Source: Pseudacidovorax intermedius (GTDB lineage: Bacteria > Pseudomonadota > Gammaproteobacteria > Burkholderiales > Burkholderiaceae_C). Taken from it: a DNA stretch of 64,000 nt. The position numbers and the translations under genes were made by a program. Numbering within the stretch: position 1 is the first letter of the stretch; the number at the start of each line of letters is the position of its first letter. Below the pieces are notes generated by a model that searched no databases, was not told the DNA's origin, and saw only the letters and a list, made by a program, of their open reading frames with translations. Below, in pieces: positions 45,324 to 55,863 of this stretch. Location of the stretch: positions 96,507 through 160,506 of the forward strand of contig NZ_QQAV01000008.1 in NCBI RefSeq assembly GCF_003350475.1. The letters are read 5' to 3'.

Positions 45324-45668
45324 GCGGGTGCTCCCACGCGGCGCGGCCACCGCGCAGGTGCGCAGGGGGTGCCGGGCGAAAAGGCAGAGGGTGGAAAGGG
45401 GGGGCCGAAATCGGTGGTTCTAAAAAGTCTCACCCCCGGACAGCGCAACGGATGTGCCACGCTGGAATGGCGTTTATTTGATAAAAAAGTATTAGTTTCT
45501 GCGGGATTCGTGGGATGAGCCGGCAGTCCTTGCCGCAATTTCTGCATCCGTCCGACAGCGCGGCGCCGCGGGCTGCGGTAGCGTCCAACCCTGCGCGCAG
45601 GAGTCCGCGTCGCATCGCCCGCGCGGGGCCGCCGGGCCGCCGCCAGAAAAGCACATCCGAGGAGTGGA
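45324..45668. other. Divergent region between NarL-type regulator and sigma54 activator
   Basis: About 345 bases containing both promoters. An AT-rich patch near 45475-45505 (TTTATTTGATAAAAAAGTATT) stands out. I see no convincing sigma54 -24/-12 pair. Confidence 0.5.
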
Positions 45669-47078
<1,410 letters not shown>

Positions 47079-47134
47079 GCCGGCATGGCGGCAGGCTTGG
47101 CGGGCCCGCCCCACCATCCACCGAGAGGAACCGC

Positions 47135-49516
47135 ATGGACGACCCTGCCCGCTCCCACGCCCCTCCGCCCGGCCCTCCTGGCCCGGCCGCTGCCACCGGC
47201 TCGGCCGATGCGGCCGCCGCCGGCCAGCGCGTGCGCGAGCTGGAGCACGAGATCGAGGCCCTGCAGCAGAGCCATGGCCAACTGCTCAACCTGCTCGACG
47301 CCACCGCCATCGCCACCGTCTTCCTCGACCGCGAGCTGCGCGTCGTGCGCTATACGCCGGCGGCCTGCGCCCTGTTCCGCTTCATTCCCGGCGACCTGGG
47401 CCGGCCGCTGTCCGACCTGGCGACGCCGCTGCGCTATGCCGGCCTGATGGACGACGCCGGCCGTGTGCTTCGGCACTTGACGGCCGTGGAACGCGAGGTA
47501 GAGGCCGGCCCCGGCACCTGGTACCTGGCCCGCGTGCTGCCGCACCGCACCGGCGATGGCCAGGTGGCCGGCGTGGTGCTGACCTTCGTCGACATCAGCG
47601 AGCTGCGGCTGGCGCAGCGGGCCCTGCGCGAATCCGAGGCGCGCTTCGGCGCCATCGTCAACCAGGCCTCGGTGGGCGTGTTGCAGACCGACGAGGCGGG
47701 CCGCATCTTCTTCGTCAACCGCCACTACGCCCGCATGCTGGGCTACGAGGAAGGCGAGCTCGTCGGCAGCCTGCTGATGGACCTGATCCACCCCGACGAC
47801 CGCGCCGCCAGCATGGAGCGCACCGAGCGGCTGCTGCGCGACCGCCAGCCCTTCCAGATCGAGAAGCGCTGCCTGCGCAAGGACGGCTCGGTGCTGTGGA
47901 TGCACAACAGCGTGGGCCTGCTCGAAGCCCTGGGCGACGCCGCGCCTTCGCTGGTGGTCGTCAGCACCGACATCGGCGAGCGCCGCCGTGCCGAGGACGC
48001 CTTGCGCGCCAGCGAGGAGCGGCTGCGCCTGATCGTGGAGAACGCGGTGGAGTACGCGATCTTCTCCACCGACCTGCAGGGCCGCATCACCGGCTGGAAC
48101 ACCGGCGCCGAACGTCTGCTGGGCTATTCGGAACCCGAGGTCGCCGGTCGCTTCGCCGACCTGGTCTTCACCGAGGAGGACCGCGCCTCGGGCGCGCCGC
48201 GGCTGGAACTGCAGGCCGCGCTGCGCGAAGGCCATGCCATGGACGACCGGTGGCATGTGCGCAAGGACGGCTCGCGCTTCTGGGCCAGCGGCGCACTCAT
48301 GCCCATGCGCGGACCCGATGGCCTGGTGGGCTTCGTCAAGATCCTGCGCGATCAGAGCCAGCAGCGCGCGGCCCAGCAGGCGTTGGAGGCGGCCAATCGA
48401 AGCAAGGACCGCTTCCTCGCGGTGCTGTCGCACGAGCTGCGCAACCCGCTCGCGTCCATCCATGCCGCCGGCACGGCGTTGGCCGAAGCGGATCTGCCGA
48501 CGCAGGAGCGCAGCCGCGCCATCGACATCGTGCGGCGCCAGACGCAGACCATGAAGGTGCTGCTCGACGACCTGCTGGATGTCTCCAGCCTGCGCCTGGG
48601 CCGCATGAACCTGCGCAAGCGCTGGGTGCCGGTGCGCGTGCTGGTGGAGGCCGCGCTGGAGGCGACGCGCCATGGCCTGGACGAGGCGGCCCATGCGCTG
48701 GCGGTGTCGGTGCCCGAGCCCGATCTGCAGCTCTTCGTCGACCCCGTGCGCATGAGCCAGGTGCTGTCGAACCTGCTGACCAACGCGGTCAAGTACACGC
48801 CCGACGGCGGCCGCATCGCGCTCGATGTCGCGCAGCAGGGCTCGGACATCGTCTTCGGCGTCAGCGACAACGGCATCGGCATGGAGGCCGGCGTGGTCGA
48901 GTCGATGTTCGAGATGTTCGCGCGGCGGCCTTCGGAGTTGCGCCCCGGCGCCGGCGGTCTCGGCATCGGCCTGGCGCTGGTGCGCAGCATCGTGGAGCTG
49001 CACGGCGGGCGCGTCAGCGGCGAAAGCACGGGCCCAGGCAAGGGCTCGCGCTTCATCGTGGCCGTGCCCATCGACGGGCTGCCCGGCGAGGTGCGGCCCG
49101 ATCCGCAGCCGCCTGCCTCACCCGCGGACGACGCCGCCGCGGCGCGCCTGCCGCGGGTCCTGCTGGTGGACGACAACGCCGACGCGGTCTGGCCCATCGC
49201 GCGGCTGCTGGGGCTGCGGGGCTTCGAAGCGCAGGTGGCGCTGTCGGGCCGCGAGGCGCTGACCCAGGTGGTCCATGCGCCGCCCGACGTGCTGGTGCTG
49301 GACATCGGCATGCCCTCGCCCGACGGCTACGAGGTAGCGCGGGCGGTCAAGGCCATGCCCGACGCGCAGGACGTGCGGCTGATCGCCGCCACCGGCTGGG
49401 GGCAGCCGGACGATGTGGAACGCACGCGCCGAGCGGGCTTCGATGCCCACCTGGTCAAGCCGCTGGACCTCGACGAACTCGTGACGGCGCTGCGGCGGCT
49501 GTGCGCCGGCACCTGA
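47135..49516 (+). CDS. Multi-PAS hybrid sensor histidine kinase with C-terminal receiver
   Basis: 793 residues with GAGAGG before the ATG. Order: Ala/Pro-rich start, short coiled coil (about 32-50), a PAS domain of the type found in CheR fusion proteins (about 50-155), two further PAS/PAC domains (about 165-285 and 295-405), HisKA with His433 (LSHELRNPLAS), HATPase (NLLTNAVKYTP, GLGIGLALVRSIVELHGG) and a receiver (VLLVDDNAD, LVLDIGMPSPDG, LVKPLDLDEL). No membrane segments, so it senses a cytoplasmic or redox signal. Likely partner of the upstream sigma54 regulator. Confidence 0.93.
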   Translation: MDDPARSHAPPPGPPGPAAATGSADAAAAGQRVRELEHEIEALQQSHGQLLNLLDATAIATVFLDRELRVVRYTPAACALFRFIPGDLGRPLSDLATPLRYAGLMDDAGRVLRHLTAVEREVEAGPGTWYLARVLPHRTGDGQVAGVVLTFVDISELRLAQRALRESEARFGAIVNQASVGVLQTDEAGRIFFVNRHYARMLGYEEGELVGSLLMDLIHPDDRAASMERTERLLRDRQPFQIEKRCLRKDGSVLWMHNSVGLLEALGDAAPSLVVVSTDIGERRRAEDALRASEERLRLIVENAVEYAIFSTDLQGRITGWNTGAERLLGYSEPEVAGRFADLVFTEEDRASGAPRLELQAALREGHAMDDRWHVRKDGSRFWASGALMPMRGPDGLVGFVKILRDQSQQRAAQQALEAANRSKDRFLAVLSHELRNPLASIHAAGTALAEADLPTQERSRAIDIVRRQTQTMKVLLDDLLDVSSLRLGRMNLRKRWVPVRVLVEAALEATRHGLDEAAHALAVSVPEPDLQLFVDPVRMSQVLSNLLTNAVKYTPDGGRIALDVAQQGSDIVFGVSDNGIGMEAGVVESMFEMFARRPSELRPGAGGLGIGLALVRSIVELHGGRVSGESTGPGKGSRFIVAVPIDGLPGEVRPDPQPPASPADDAAAARLPRVLLVDDNADAVWPIARLLGLRGFEAQVALSGREALTQVVHAPPDVLVLDIGMPSPDGYEVARAVKAMPDAQDVRLIAATGWGQPDDVERTRRAGFDAHLVKPLDLDELVTALRRLCAGT

Positions 49517-49642
49517 GCCGCCCGGCACCTGCGGCGCGCGGCCGACAAGGGCGGCTGTTGCGCGCCGACGCGGTGCGCGGGTCTGCGCACGCAGGATGGG
49601 TGTCCTGGCCGCCTATGCTGCGGACCGCAAGGAAACACTCGG

Positions 49643-49888
49643 ATGGATTGGATCGGCCTGCTTCAATGGCCCGCGTTCGCGGCCTCGGTGATCTCGGCCT
49701 GGCTCGTGGCCTCGAACGACAAGCGTCGGCGCAACACCGGCTTCTGGATCTTCCTGGCCAGCAACCTGATGTGGGGAGCCTGGGGCCTGCACACGCAGGC
49801 CTGGGCCCTCATCGCGCTCCAGCTGTGCCTGGCCGTGATGAACGTGCGCGGCCTGCGCAAGACCGAGACGGGCGACAAGGGAGATTGA
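49643..49888 (+). CDS. Small conserved membrane protein
   Basis: 81 residues. Two or three hydrophobic segments: LLQWPAFAASVISAWLVAS, GFWIFLASNLMWGAWGL and ALIALQLCLAVMNVRG, with a charged SNDKRRRN loop. Homologues of this type are common as hypothetical genes in related genomes; no function known. It stands alone between the hybrid kinase and a convergent gene. Confidence 0.75.
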   Translation: MDWIGLLQWPAFAASVISAWLVASNDKRRRNTGFWIFLASNLMWGAWGLHTQAWALIALQLCLAVMNVRGLRKTETGDKGD

Positions 49889-49934
49889 GCGGCCGGGGGG
49901 CGAGGGCGGTGGTGGCCTGGCCCGTCCGGCCCGT

Positions 49935-50279
49935 TCAGCGCGAAGGCGCGGCGGAGGCCTCGATGAACTGCAGTTCGACAGCCGGTTCGCCGGGCCGCAC
50001 GCCCAGCGACTGGTTGGCGGCCTCCTGGGCGCAGAGCAGGACGTCGATGGCCAGGTCCTCGGCCTCGCTGAGCGGGCAGTCGCCGGTGGCGCCCGATTGC
50101 TCCCAGTCGGCCAGCTTTTCCATGGCCTGCCAAGCGAACTGCGGCGCCACCCGTGTCACACGAAAGATGTCATGTGCTGCCTCCAGCGCCGTGCTGTGCT
50201 GTGCCAGCGTGCCGTCGGGCACGAGGACCTGCATCATCACGGCGGGGCGGGTGGCGGCGGCAGTGCTTCGGGCGTCCAT
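49935..50279 (-). CDS. Hypothetical protein (114 residues)
   Basis: Starts MDARSTAAATRP; an internal ATG (MMQVLVPDG) is an alternative. Mixed alpha/beta composition with no membrane segment and no family I recognise. It lies 29 bases past the aminotransferase stop in the direction opposite to transcription, that is, just downstream of it only on the map: the aminotransferase is transcribed away from 51667 toward 50309, and this gene begins 30 bases beyond that end, so the two may share a transcript. Confidence 0.6.
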   Translation of the reverse strand: MDARSTAAATRPAVMMQVLVPDGTLAQHSTALEAAHDIFRVTRVAPQFAWQAMEKLADWEQSGATGDCPLSEAEDLAIDVLLCAQEAANQSLGVRPGEPAVELQFIEASAAPSR

Positions 50280-50308
50280 CCCCGTATTGAAGCACGAGCG
50301 GCTGAACG

Positions 50309-51667
50309 TCAGGCGACTTCCTGCAGCGCCTCGCCCACGGCGTTGATCAGGCGGTCGATCTCGGCACGCTCGGTGATGAAGGGCGGGGCCAGCTGGATGG
50401 TGTCGGCGCCGTAGCGCACGTAGAAGCCCTTCTTCCAGCAGGCCATGGCGATTTCATAGGGCCGCTTGGCCGGCTCGCCGGGCACCGGTGCGATGGTGAT
50501 GCCCGCGGCCAGACCGAAGTTGCGGATGTCGGCCACATGCTTCGCGCCCTTGAGGCTATGGACGGCGGTCTCGAAGTAGGGGGCCAGCGCCTTCACGCGG
50601 CCCGGGCCGTCCTCGGCGATCAGCAGGTCCAGCGCGGCGATGCCGGCGGCGCAGGCCACCGGATGGGCCGAGTAGGTGTAGCCATGCGGGAACTCGACCA
50701 GGTAGTCGGGGCCGCCGGCCGCCATGAAGGTGTCGTAGATCTCCTTGGTGGCCACCACGCCGCCCAGCGGCTGCACGCCGTTGGTGACCTGCTTGGCGAA
50801 GTTCAGGATGTCGGGCGTCACGCCGAAGGCCTCGGCACCCGTCATGGCGCCGGCGCGGCCGAAGCCGGTGATGACCTCGTCGAAGATCAGCAGGATGTTG
50901 TTCTGGGTGCAGATCTCGCGCAGGCGCTGCAGGTAGCCCACCGGCGGGATCACCACGCCGGCCGAGCCGGAGAAGGGCTCGACGATCACGGCGGCGATGT
51001 TCGACGCGTCGTGCAGGGCGATCACGTCCAGCAGGCGGTTGGCCAGCTCCACGCCGCCCACTTCGGGCATGCCCTTGGCGAAAGTGCCCATGGCGGGCTG
51101 CGTGTGGGGCAGGTGGTCGGCCTCGACGCCCTGGCCGAAGGTCTTGCGGTTGCCGCCGATGCCGCCGACGGAGATGCCGCCGAAGTTGACGCCGTGGTAG
51201 CCCTTCTCGCGGCCGATCAGGCGCGTCTTGGTGCCCTGGCCCTTGGCGCGCCAGTAGGCGCGGGCCAGCTTGAGCGAGGTGTCGGCCGACTCGGAGCCCG
51301 AGTCGGTGAAGAAGACATAGTCCAGGCCCTGGGGCATCAGGTCCTTGACCTTGTTGGCCAGTTCGAAGGAGAGCGGATGCGCGAACTGGAAGGCCGGCGA
51401 ATAGTCCAGCGTGGCCACCTGGCGGGCCACGGCCTCGCTGATCTCGTTGCGGCAGTGGCCGAGGCCCGTGCACCACAGGCCCGACAGGCCGTCGAAGATC
51501 TTGCGGCCATCGGCGTCGGTGAAGTAGGCGCCCTTGCCGCTCACGATGATGCGCGGGTCGGCCTTGAACTGGCGGTTGCCGGTGAAGGGCATCCAGTGGG
51601 CTTCGAGCCAGGCGGCGTCGGTGCGCACGGTGGGGGCCGGGGCGGGGGAGGCGAGGGTGGAGCTCAT
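50309..51667 (-). CDS. Class III aminotransferase (omega-amino acid--pyruvate type)
   Basis: 452 residues. PLP-enzyme features: FTDSGSESADTSLKLARAYW, YHGVNFGGISVGG, LLIFDEVITGFGR and the Schiff-base Lys in FAKQVTNGVQPLGGV. LEAHWMPFTGNRQFK near the N-terminus is typical of beta-alanine/omega-amino acid:pyruvate transaminases. Cytoplasmic. Divergent from a LysR gene with about 90 bases between, its likely regulator. Confidence 0.92.
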   Translation of the reverse strand: MSSTLASPAPAPTVRTDAAWLEAHWMPFTGNRQFKADPRIIVSGKGAYFTDADGRKIFDGLSGLWCTGLGHCRNEISEAVARQVATLDYSPAFQFAHPLSFELANKVKDLMPQGLDYVFFTDSGSESADTSLKLARAYWRAKGQGTKTRLIGREKGYHGVNFGGISVGGIGGNRKTFGQGVEADHLPHTQPAMGTFAKGMPEVGGVELANRLLDVIALHDASNIAAVIVEPFSGSAGVVIPPVGYLQRLREICTQNNILLIFDEVITGFGRAGAMTGAEAFGVTPDILNFAKQVTNGVQPLGGVVATKEIYDTFMAAGGPDYLVEFPHGYTYSAHPVACAAGIAALDLLIAEDGPGRVKALAPYFETAVHSLKGAKHVADIRNFGLAAGITIAPVPGEPAKRPYEIAMACWKKGFYVRYGADTIQLAPPFITERAEIDRLINAVGEALQEVA

Positions 51668-51759
51668 GGCTGCGGTTGGAAAAGTCCGGGGATGGGCGTG
51701 ATTGTGGCGATGCCGATACTGGCGAAAATGGACATTCATCACTGTTCACTTGACGATCC

Positions 51760-52800
51760 ATGCAAGCAAGAAAGTCGCGTGCCGCCGCTCCCGCTGCATC
51801 GCCGCCGACCGTGAGCAAGGTCAAGCCGAGGCCGGCAGCCGCGCCCGCTGCCGACGAGGCAAGGCCGCGCGGGCGGGCCGTCCTCGGCCAGGTCAGCGAC
51901 ATGGACCTGCGCCTGCTTCGCGTGTTCAAGGCAGTGGTCGACTGCGGCGGCATGACGGCGGCCGAGCTGGAGCTGAACATCGGCACCTCCACCGTCAGCC
52001 GCCATGTGAAGGACCTGGAAACGCGCCTGGGCCTGACGCTGTGCCGGCGCGGGCGCACCGGCTTCGCCCTCACGCCCGAAGGGCAGAAGGTCTACGAGCA
52101 GACGCTGGGCCTGCTGGCCGCGGTGGACACCTTCCGCGGCGGCATCGACGAGATCCACGGCCGCATGGGCGGCGAGCTGGAGGTGGCGCTGTTCGACAAG
52201 ACGGCCAGCAACCCGCAGGCCCGCATCGGCGAGGCGATGGCACTCTTTGCGGAACGTGCGCCCAGCGTCTCTCTGAATGTCCATGTGAGCTCGCTCAACG
52301 CCATCGAGCGCGGCGTGATCGATGGCCGCTTCCATGTGGGGGTGGTGCCTGCGCACCGGGCCTCGCAGAGCCTGGCCTATGCCGACCTGTTCGGCGAGAC
52401 CATGCAGCTCTATGCCGGTCGCGGCCATCCTCTGTTCGAGGCCGACACCGACGCGCTGGACTGGGCCGACCTGCGCCGCCATGCCTTCGCCGGGCTGGGC
52501 TACCACTCGCCCAACATGGAGCTGAGCCACCGCGCGCGCCTGACGCGCCGGGCCACGGGCTACGACCAGGAGGCGATCGCGCTGCTGCTGCTGTCCGGGC
52601 GCTACCTGGGCTTCCTGCCCGACCACTATGCGGCCAGCTTCGAGCGCGAGGGCCGGCTGCGGCCGCTGGCGCCGCAGCGCCTGGTCTACGACTGCCGCTT
52701 CGTCGGCGTGTGGCGCCGCTCGCCGCAGCCGGCGCGGGCCACCGCGCTGTTCGCGCAATGCCTGCAGGAGGCGCACGCGACAGCGGCGTCGCCCCAATGA
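51760..52800 (+). CDS. LysR-family transcriptional regulator
   Basis: 346 residues. An Ala/Pro/Arg-rich 45-residue extension precedes the usual start (DMDLRLLRVFKAVVDCGGMTAAELELNIGTSTVSRH), so translation may begin later. The LysR substrate domain follows. It is divergent from the omega-aminotransferase and probably controls it. Convergent with a Bug gene across a shared terminator. Confidence 0.9.
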   Translation: MQARKSRAAAPAASPPTVSKVKPRPAAAPAADEARPRGRAVLGQVSDMDLRLLRVFKAVVDCGGMTAAELELNIGTSTVSRHVKDLETRLGLTLCRRGRTGFALTPEGQKVYEQTLGLLAAVDTFRGGIDEIHGRMGGELEVALFDKTASNPQARIGEAMALFAERAPSVSLNVHVSSLNAIERGVIDGRFHVGVVPAHRASQSLAYADLFGETMQLYAGRGHPLFEADTDALDWADLRRHAFAGLGYHSPNMELSHRARLTRRATGYDQEAIALLLLSGRYLGFLPDHYAASFEREGRLRPLAPQRLVYDCRFVGVWRRSPQPARATALFAQCLQEAHATAASPQ

Positions 52801-52823
52801 AAAAGCCGGCCAGGGCCGGCTTG
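52801..52823 (-). terminator. Terminator between lysR and Bug receptor gene
   Basis: Stem AAGCCGGC-CAGG-GCCGGCTT (52804-52823) with A5 on its left, which gives a T-run for minus-strand transcripts of the Bug gene. It starts immediately after the lysR stop and may work for both. Confidence 0.8.
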
Positions 52824-52853
52824 CGCAGGAGTGCGGGACGTGCCCGCCAATCC

Positions 52854-53834
52854 TTATTCGGGCTTGACGCCCGCGCTGCGCAGGCTGTCGCCCCAGCGCT
52901 GGGTCTCGCGCTGCACGAAGCTGCGCACTTCGGCCGGCGTCATGTTGCCGGCCGTCACGCCCTGCTCGGCGAAGCGCGTCTTGACCTCGGGGTTGGCCAG
53001 CGCGGTGCGCAGTTCCTTCTGCATGCGCTCCTGCACGGCGGCGGGCGTGTTGTGCGGGGCCATGAGCGCGAACCAGGTCGTCATCTCGTAGCCCGGCACG
53101 CCGGCTTCGGCCAGGGGCGGCAGGTTGGGGAAGATGGGCGAACGGGTGGCCGAGGTCACGGCCAGGGCGCGCACCTTGTTCGCCTTGATGTGGGGGGAGG
53201 CCGAGGGGCTGGTCTCCAGCGCCATCTGGATGTTGCCGGCCAGCAGGTCGGCCATCATGGGTGCGCCGCCCTTGTAGGGCACGTGCGTGATGTCGGTCTT
53301 GGTGATGGCGCGGAACAGCTCGCCGGCCAGGTGCTCGGTGCTGCCGGGGCCGGCCGAGCCGTAGTTGAGCTTGCCCGGGTTGGCCTTGGCATAGGCGATC
53401 AGCTCGGGCACGGTCTTGGCCGGCACCGACGGGTTGACGATCAGCACGTTGGGCGTGGTGCCGATCAGGCCGATGGGGTCGAAGTCGCGGCCGAAGTCGT
53501 AGGGCAGGCTCTTGTACAGCGCCGGTGCCACCGCATGGGCGATGGCGGCCATCAGGAAGGTGTTGCCGTCCGGCGTGGCGCGGGCAGCGATGCCGGCGCC
53601 CAGGGTGCCGCCGGCACCGCCGCGGTTGTCCACCACCACCGGCACGCCCAGCTGGGTCGACAGCTTCTGGCCCACGATGCGCGCCAGGATGTCGTTGGTG
53701 CCGCCGGCCGCGAAAGGCACGATGAGGGTGATCGGCTTGGAAGGCCAGTCGGCCGCCGCGGCGATGCCGGCAGCGCCGGTGAGGGTGGAAAAGGCCAGGG
53801 CGCTCAGCACGGCGCGGCGGGAGATCGATCGCAT
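52854..53834 (-). CDS. Bug-family periplasmic solute receptor (TctC-like)
   Basis: 326 residues. Signal peptide (RAVLSALAFSTLTGAAGIAA) ending near AAAD. Bug motifs: PITLIVPFAAGGTNDILARI, HVPYKGGAPMMADLLAGNIQ and LPPLAEAGVPGYE. No transporter genes are adjacent; a ModA-like receptor gene lies upstream in the same direction after a 112-base gap. Third orphan Bug gene of the window. Confidence 0.92.
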   Translation of the reverse strand: MRSISRRAVLSALAFSTLTGAAGIAAAADWPSKPITLIVPFAAGGTNDILARIVGQKLSTQLGVPVVVDNRGGAGGTLGAGIAARATPDGNTFLMAAIAHAVAPALYKSLPYDFGRDFDPIGLIGTTPNVLIVNPSVPAKTVPELIAYAKANPGKLNYGSAGPGSTEHLAGELFRAITKTDITHVPYKGGAPMMADLLAGNIQMALETSPSASPHIKANKVRALAVTSATRSPIFPNLPPLAEAGVPGYEMTTWFALMAPHNTPAAVQERMQKELRTALANPEVKTRFAEQGVTAGNMTPAEVRSFVQRETQRWGDSLRSAGVKPE

Positions 53835-53946
53835 GGTCGGCGGGTCCGGAAAAGGAGGGAGAGAGGAAAGAAAAAAGCGCCGGCGCGGGCATGCGCGGCG
53901 CGGGTCCGACCACCGGAAGCGGCGGCCGGCCACCGGGGGCGCCCGC

Positions 53947-54738
53947 TCAGCGCGTGCCGCCCTTGGTCATCGGCACCAGGCCGGTCGAGCGGATGACCTC
54001 CGCGTTCTCGGGCGTGGCCAGGAAGCGCAGGAAGCGCGTGGCTTCGTCGCGGCGCGGGCTGCTGGCGACGACGGCAGCGGAGAACTCGGTCACGTACTGC
54101 ACGTCGGCGGGCAGGTCGCCCACGATGTCGATGCCATGCACCGGCAGCAATTCGCTGCGCTGCTGGCAGCCGAAGTCGGCCTCCTTGGACGCGATGATCT
54201 CGCCCACCGGCGTGGCGGGGATCTTGCGGCCCTTGCCGCGCATCTGCTCGGCGATGCCCAGCTTGGACAGCATCTCGCGCTCGATGTATTCGCCGCTGGC
54301 GCTGTCCGACCAGGCCACCGAACGGGCATTCAGCAGCGTCTGGCGCAGCTTGTCGACGGTGCCGATGTCGGGGCGCGGCGCACCTTGCGGCACGGCGCAG
54401 GCGATAGTGGAGTCGGCCAGCACGACCTTGGAGCCCGGCACCAGCTGGCCGGTGGCCATCAGCTTGTCGAGCGCATCGCCGACCATGATGACCACATCGA
54501 TGGGCTCCTTGCGGTCCAGGCGCTGGGGAATGGCGTTCTTGGTGGCGCCCATCGACGGGCCCCACTGCGAGTTGACCTCATGGTCGGGCTGCTTCTGCCA
54601 CTCGGCCACCAGCTTCTTGTAGGCCGCCGCGAAGCCGCCGGAGGAGACGACGGTCAGGGGTTCGGCCAGGGCGGTGCCGGTGAAGGCGAGGAAGAGGGCG
54701 GCGCAGGCGAAGCTTCGCTTCAGGCTTGTCTCGGTCAT
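53947..54738 (-). CDS. Periplasmic substrate-binding protein (ModA-like)
   Basis: 263 residues. Signal peptide (FACAALFLAFTGTALA), then PLTVVSSGGFAAAYKKLVAEW, IDVVIMVGDALDKLM, and SVAWSDSASGEYIEREML, which resemble the molybdate/oxyanion-binding ModA fold. No permease or ATPase gene is adjacent, so substrate and partners are open; related proteins in this group are often annotated only as substrate-binding. Divergent from a LysR gene. Confidence 0.8.
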   Translation of the reverse strand: MTETSLKRSFACAALFLAFTGTALAEPLTVVSSGGFAAAYKKLVAEWQKQPDHEVNSQWGPSMGATKNAIPQRLDRKEPIDVVIMVGDALDKLMATGQLVPGSKVVLADSTIACAVPQGAPRPDIGTVDKLRQTLLNARSVAWSDSASGEYIEREMLSKLGIAEQMRGKGRKIPATPVGEIIASKEADFGCQQRSELLPVHGIDIVGDLPADVQYVTEFSAAVVASSPRRDEATRFLRFLATPENAEVIRSTGLVPMTKGGTR

Positions 54739-54791
54739 GTTCTTGGAGGATGGGTTGAAACCGGCCCGCATCGTCGGCGTCCCGCGTTGTT

Positions 54792-54823
54792 GCGACAAGT
54801 GCAACGTTCAATACACTTGTTGC
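54792..54823. promoter_or_regulatory. Inverted repeat abutting a lysR start codon
   Basis: GCGACAAGTG (54792-54801), 12-base spacer, CACTTGTTGC (54814-54823): ten-base arms with one mismatch, ending exactly at the GTG start of the lysR gene. A nested GTTGC...GCAAC lies at the left. Likely an autoregulatory LysR site for the divergent modA-like/lysR pair. Confidence 0.6.
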
Positions 54824-55759
54824 GTGCCACGCATCAATTTCGATCTCCAGCAGCTGCAGGCCTTCGTGGCGGTCGCGGACCGCAGCGGCTTCCGGGCGGC
54901 GGCGGAAGACCTTCACCTCTCGCCGGCCGCGCTCAGCCGCCGCGTGGACCGGCTGGAACAGCTGCTCGGCGCACGCCTCTTCGAGCGCACCACGCGTGAC
55001 GTGCGATTGACGCGGGTGGGCGAGTCCTTCCTGTCGCGGGCGCGCCTGGCGCTCGACGACCTGGAGGCCGCGGTGCTCGGCGTGCACGAGATCGCCGCGC
55101 GTCATGCGGGACGCATCTCCATCGCCTGCGTGCCCACCGTGGCGACGGCGCGCATGCCGCAGCTGATCGAGGGCTTCAGCCGCCGGCTGCCGCAGGTGCG
55201 GGTGCGGCTGATGGATGGCGGCATGGACGAGGTGGCGGCCGCCGTGCGCACGGGCGAGGCCGACCTGGGCCTGGGTTTCAGTGGTGTGACCGACCCGGCG
55301 CTGAACTTCGAGCCCCTGCTGGAAGAGCGCTATGTGCTCGCCGTGCGCCGCGACCATCCGCTGGCGCGCAAGCGCTCGCCGAGCCTGGCGATGTTCGCCG
55401 GCGAGCGCTGGGTGGCGGTGGCGCGCACCAGCGGCAACCGACGCCTGATCGATGCGGGCCTGGGATCGGACCAGCGTCCGCCGCCGGCCTGGCTGGAGGT
55501 CGGCCATGTGAGTGCGCTGCTTGCGATGGTGGAGGCGGGCCTGGGCATCGGACTGGTGCCCGAGCTGGCACTGCACCCGCGCCACACGACGCTCAAAGGC
55601 CTGCGCCTGACGGATGTGCCGCTGACGCGGCGCATGGGCGCACTGACGCTGGCCGGTGCCACGCCGTCGCCGCTGGCGCAGCGCTTCCTGGCGCATCTGC
55701 GCAGCGCCTGGCGCGAGATTCCACAGGCCGCCAAGGCCGCCGACGCGGCATCCGGTTGA
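54824..55759 (+). CDS. LysR-family transcriptional regulator
   Basis: 311 residues from a GTG at 54824 (PRINFDLQQLQAFVAVADRSGFRAAAEDLHLSPAALSRR). No ribosome site precedes it because the inverted repeat runs up to the start, so the message may be leaderless or nearly so. Substrate domain includes GLGIGLVPELAL. Divergent from the ModA-like receptor gene, its likely target. Confidence 0.88.
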   Translation: MPRINFDLQQLQAFVAVADRSGFRAAAEDLHLSPAALSRRVDRLEQLLGARLFERTTRDVRLTRVGESFLSRARLALDDLEAAVLGVHEIAARHAGRISIACVPTVATARMPQLIEGFSRRLPQVRVRLMDGGMDEVAAAVRTGEADLGLGFSGVTDPALNFEPLLEERYVLAVRRDHPLARKRSPSLAMFAGERWVAVARTSGNRRLIDAGLGSDQRPPPAWLEVGHVSALLAMVEAGLGIGLVPELALHPRHTTLKGLRLTDVPLTRRMGALTLAGATPSPLAQRFLAHLRSAWREIPQAAKAADAASG

Positions 55760-55863
55760 TCCAACTCAAACAGGCGGCGAAAGCCGCGAGCGCCGCATCG
55801 ACATGCGGTGGACTCAGGTCAAGAATCCGCCGTTCTTCGTCTTCCCGCCCCGGCGCCGGCCCC

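Noticed and set aside
45351-45668. Possible sigma54 promoter before the NtrC-type gene
   Set aside because: No GG-N10-GC pair with the usual flanks could be found; only an AT-rich patch is present.
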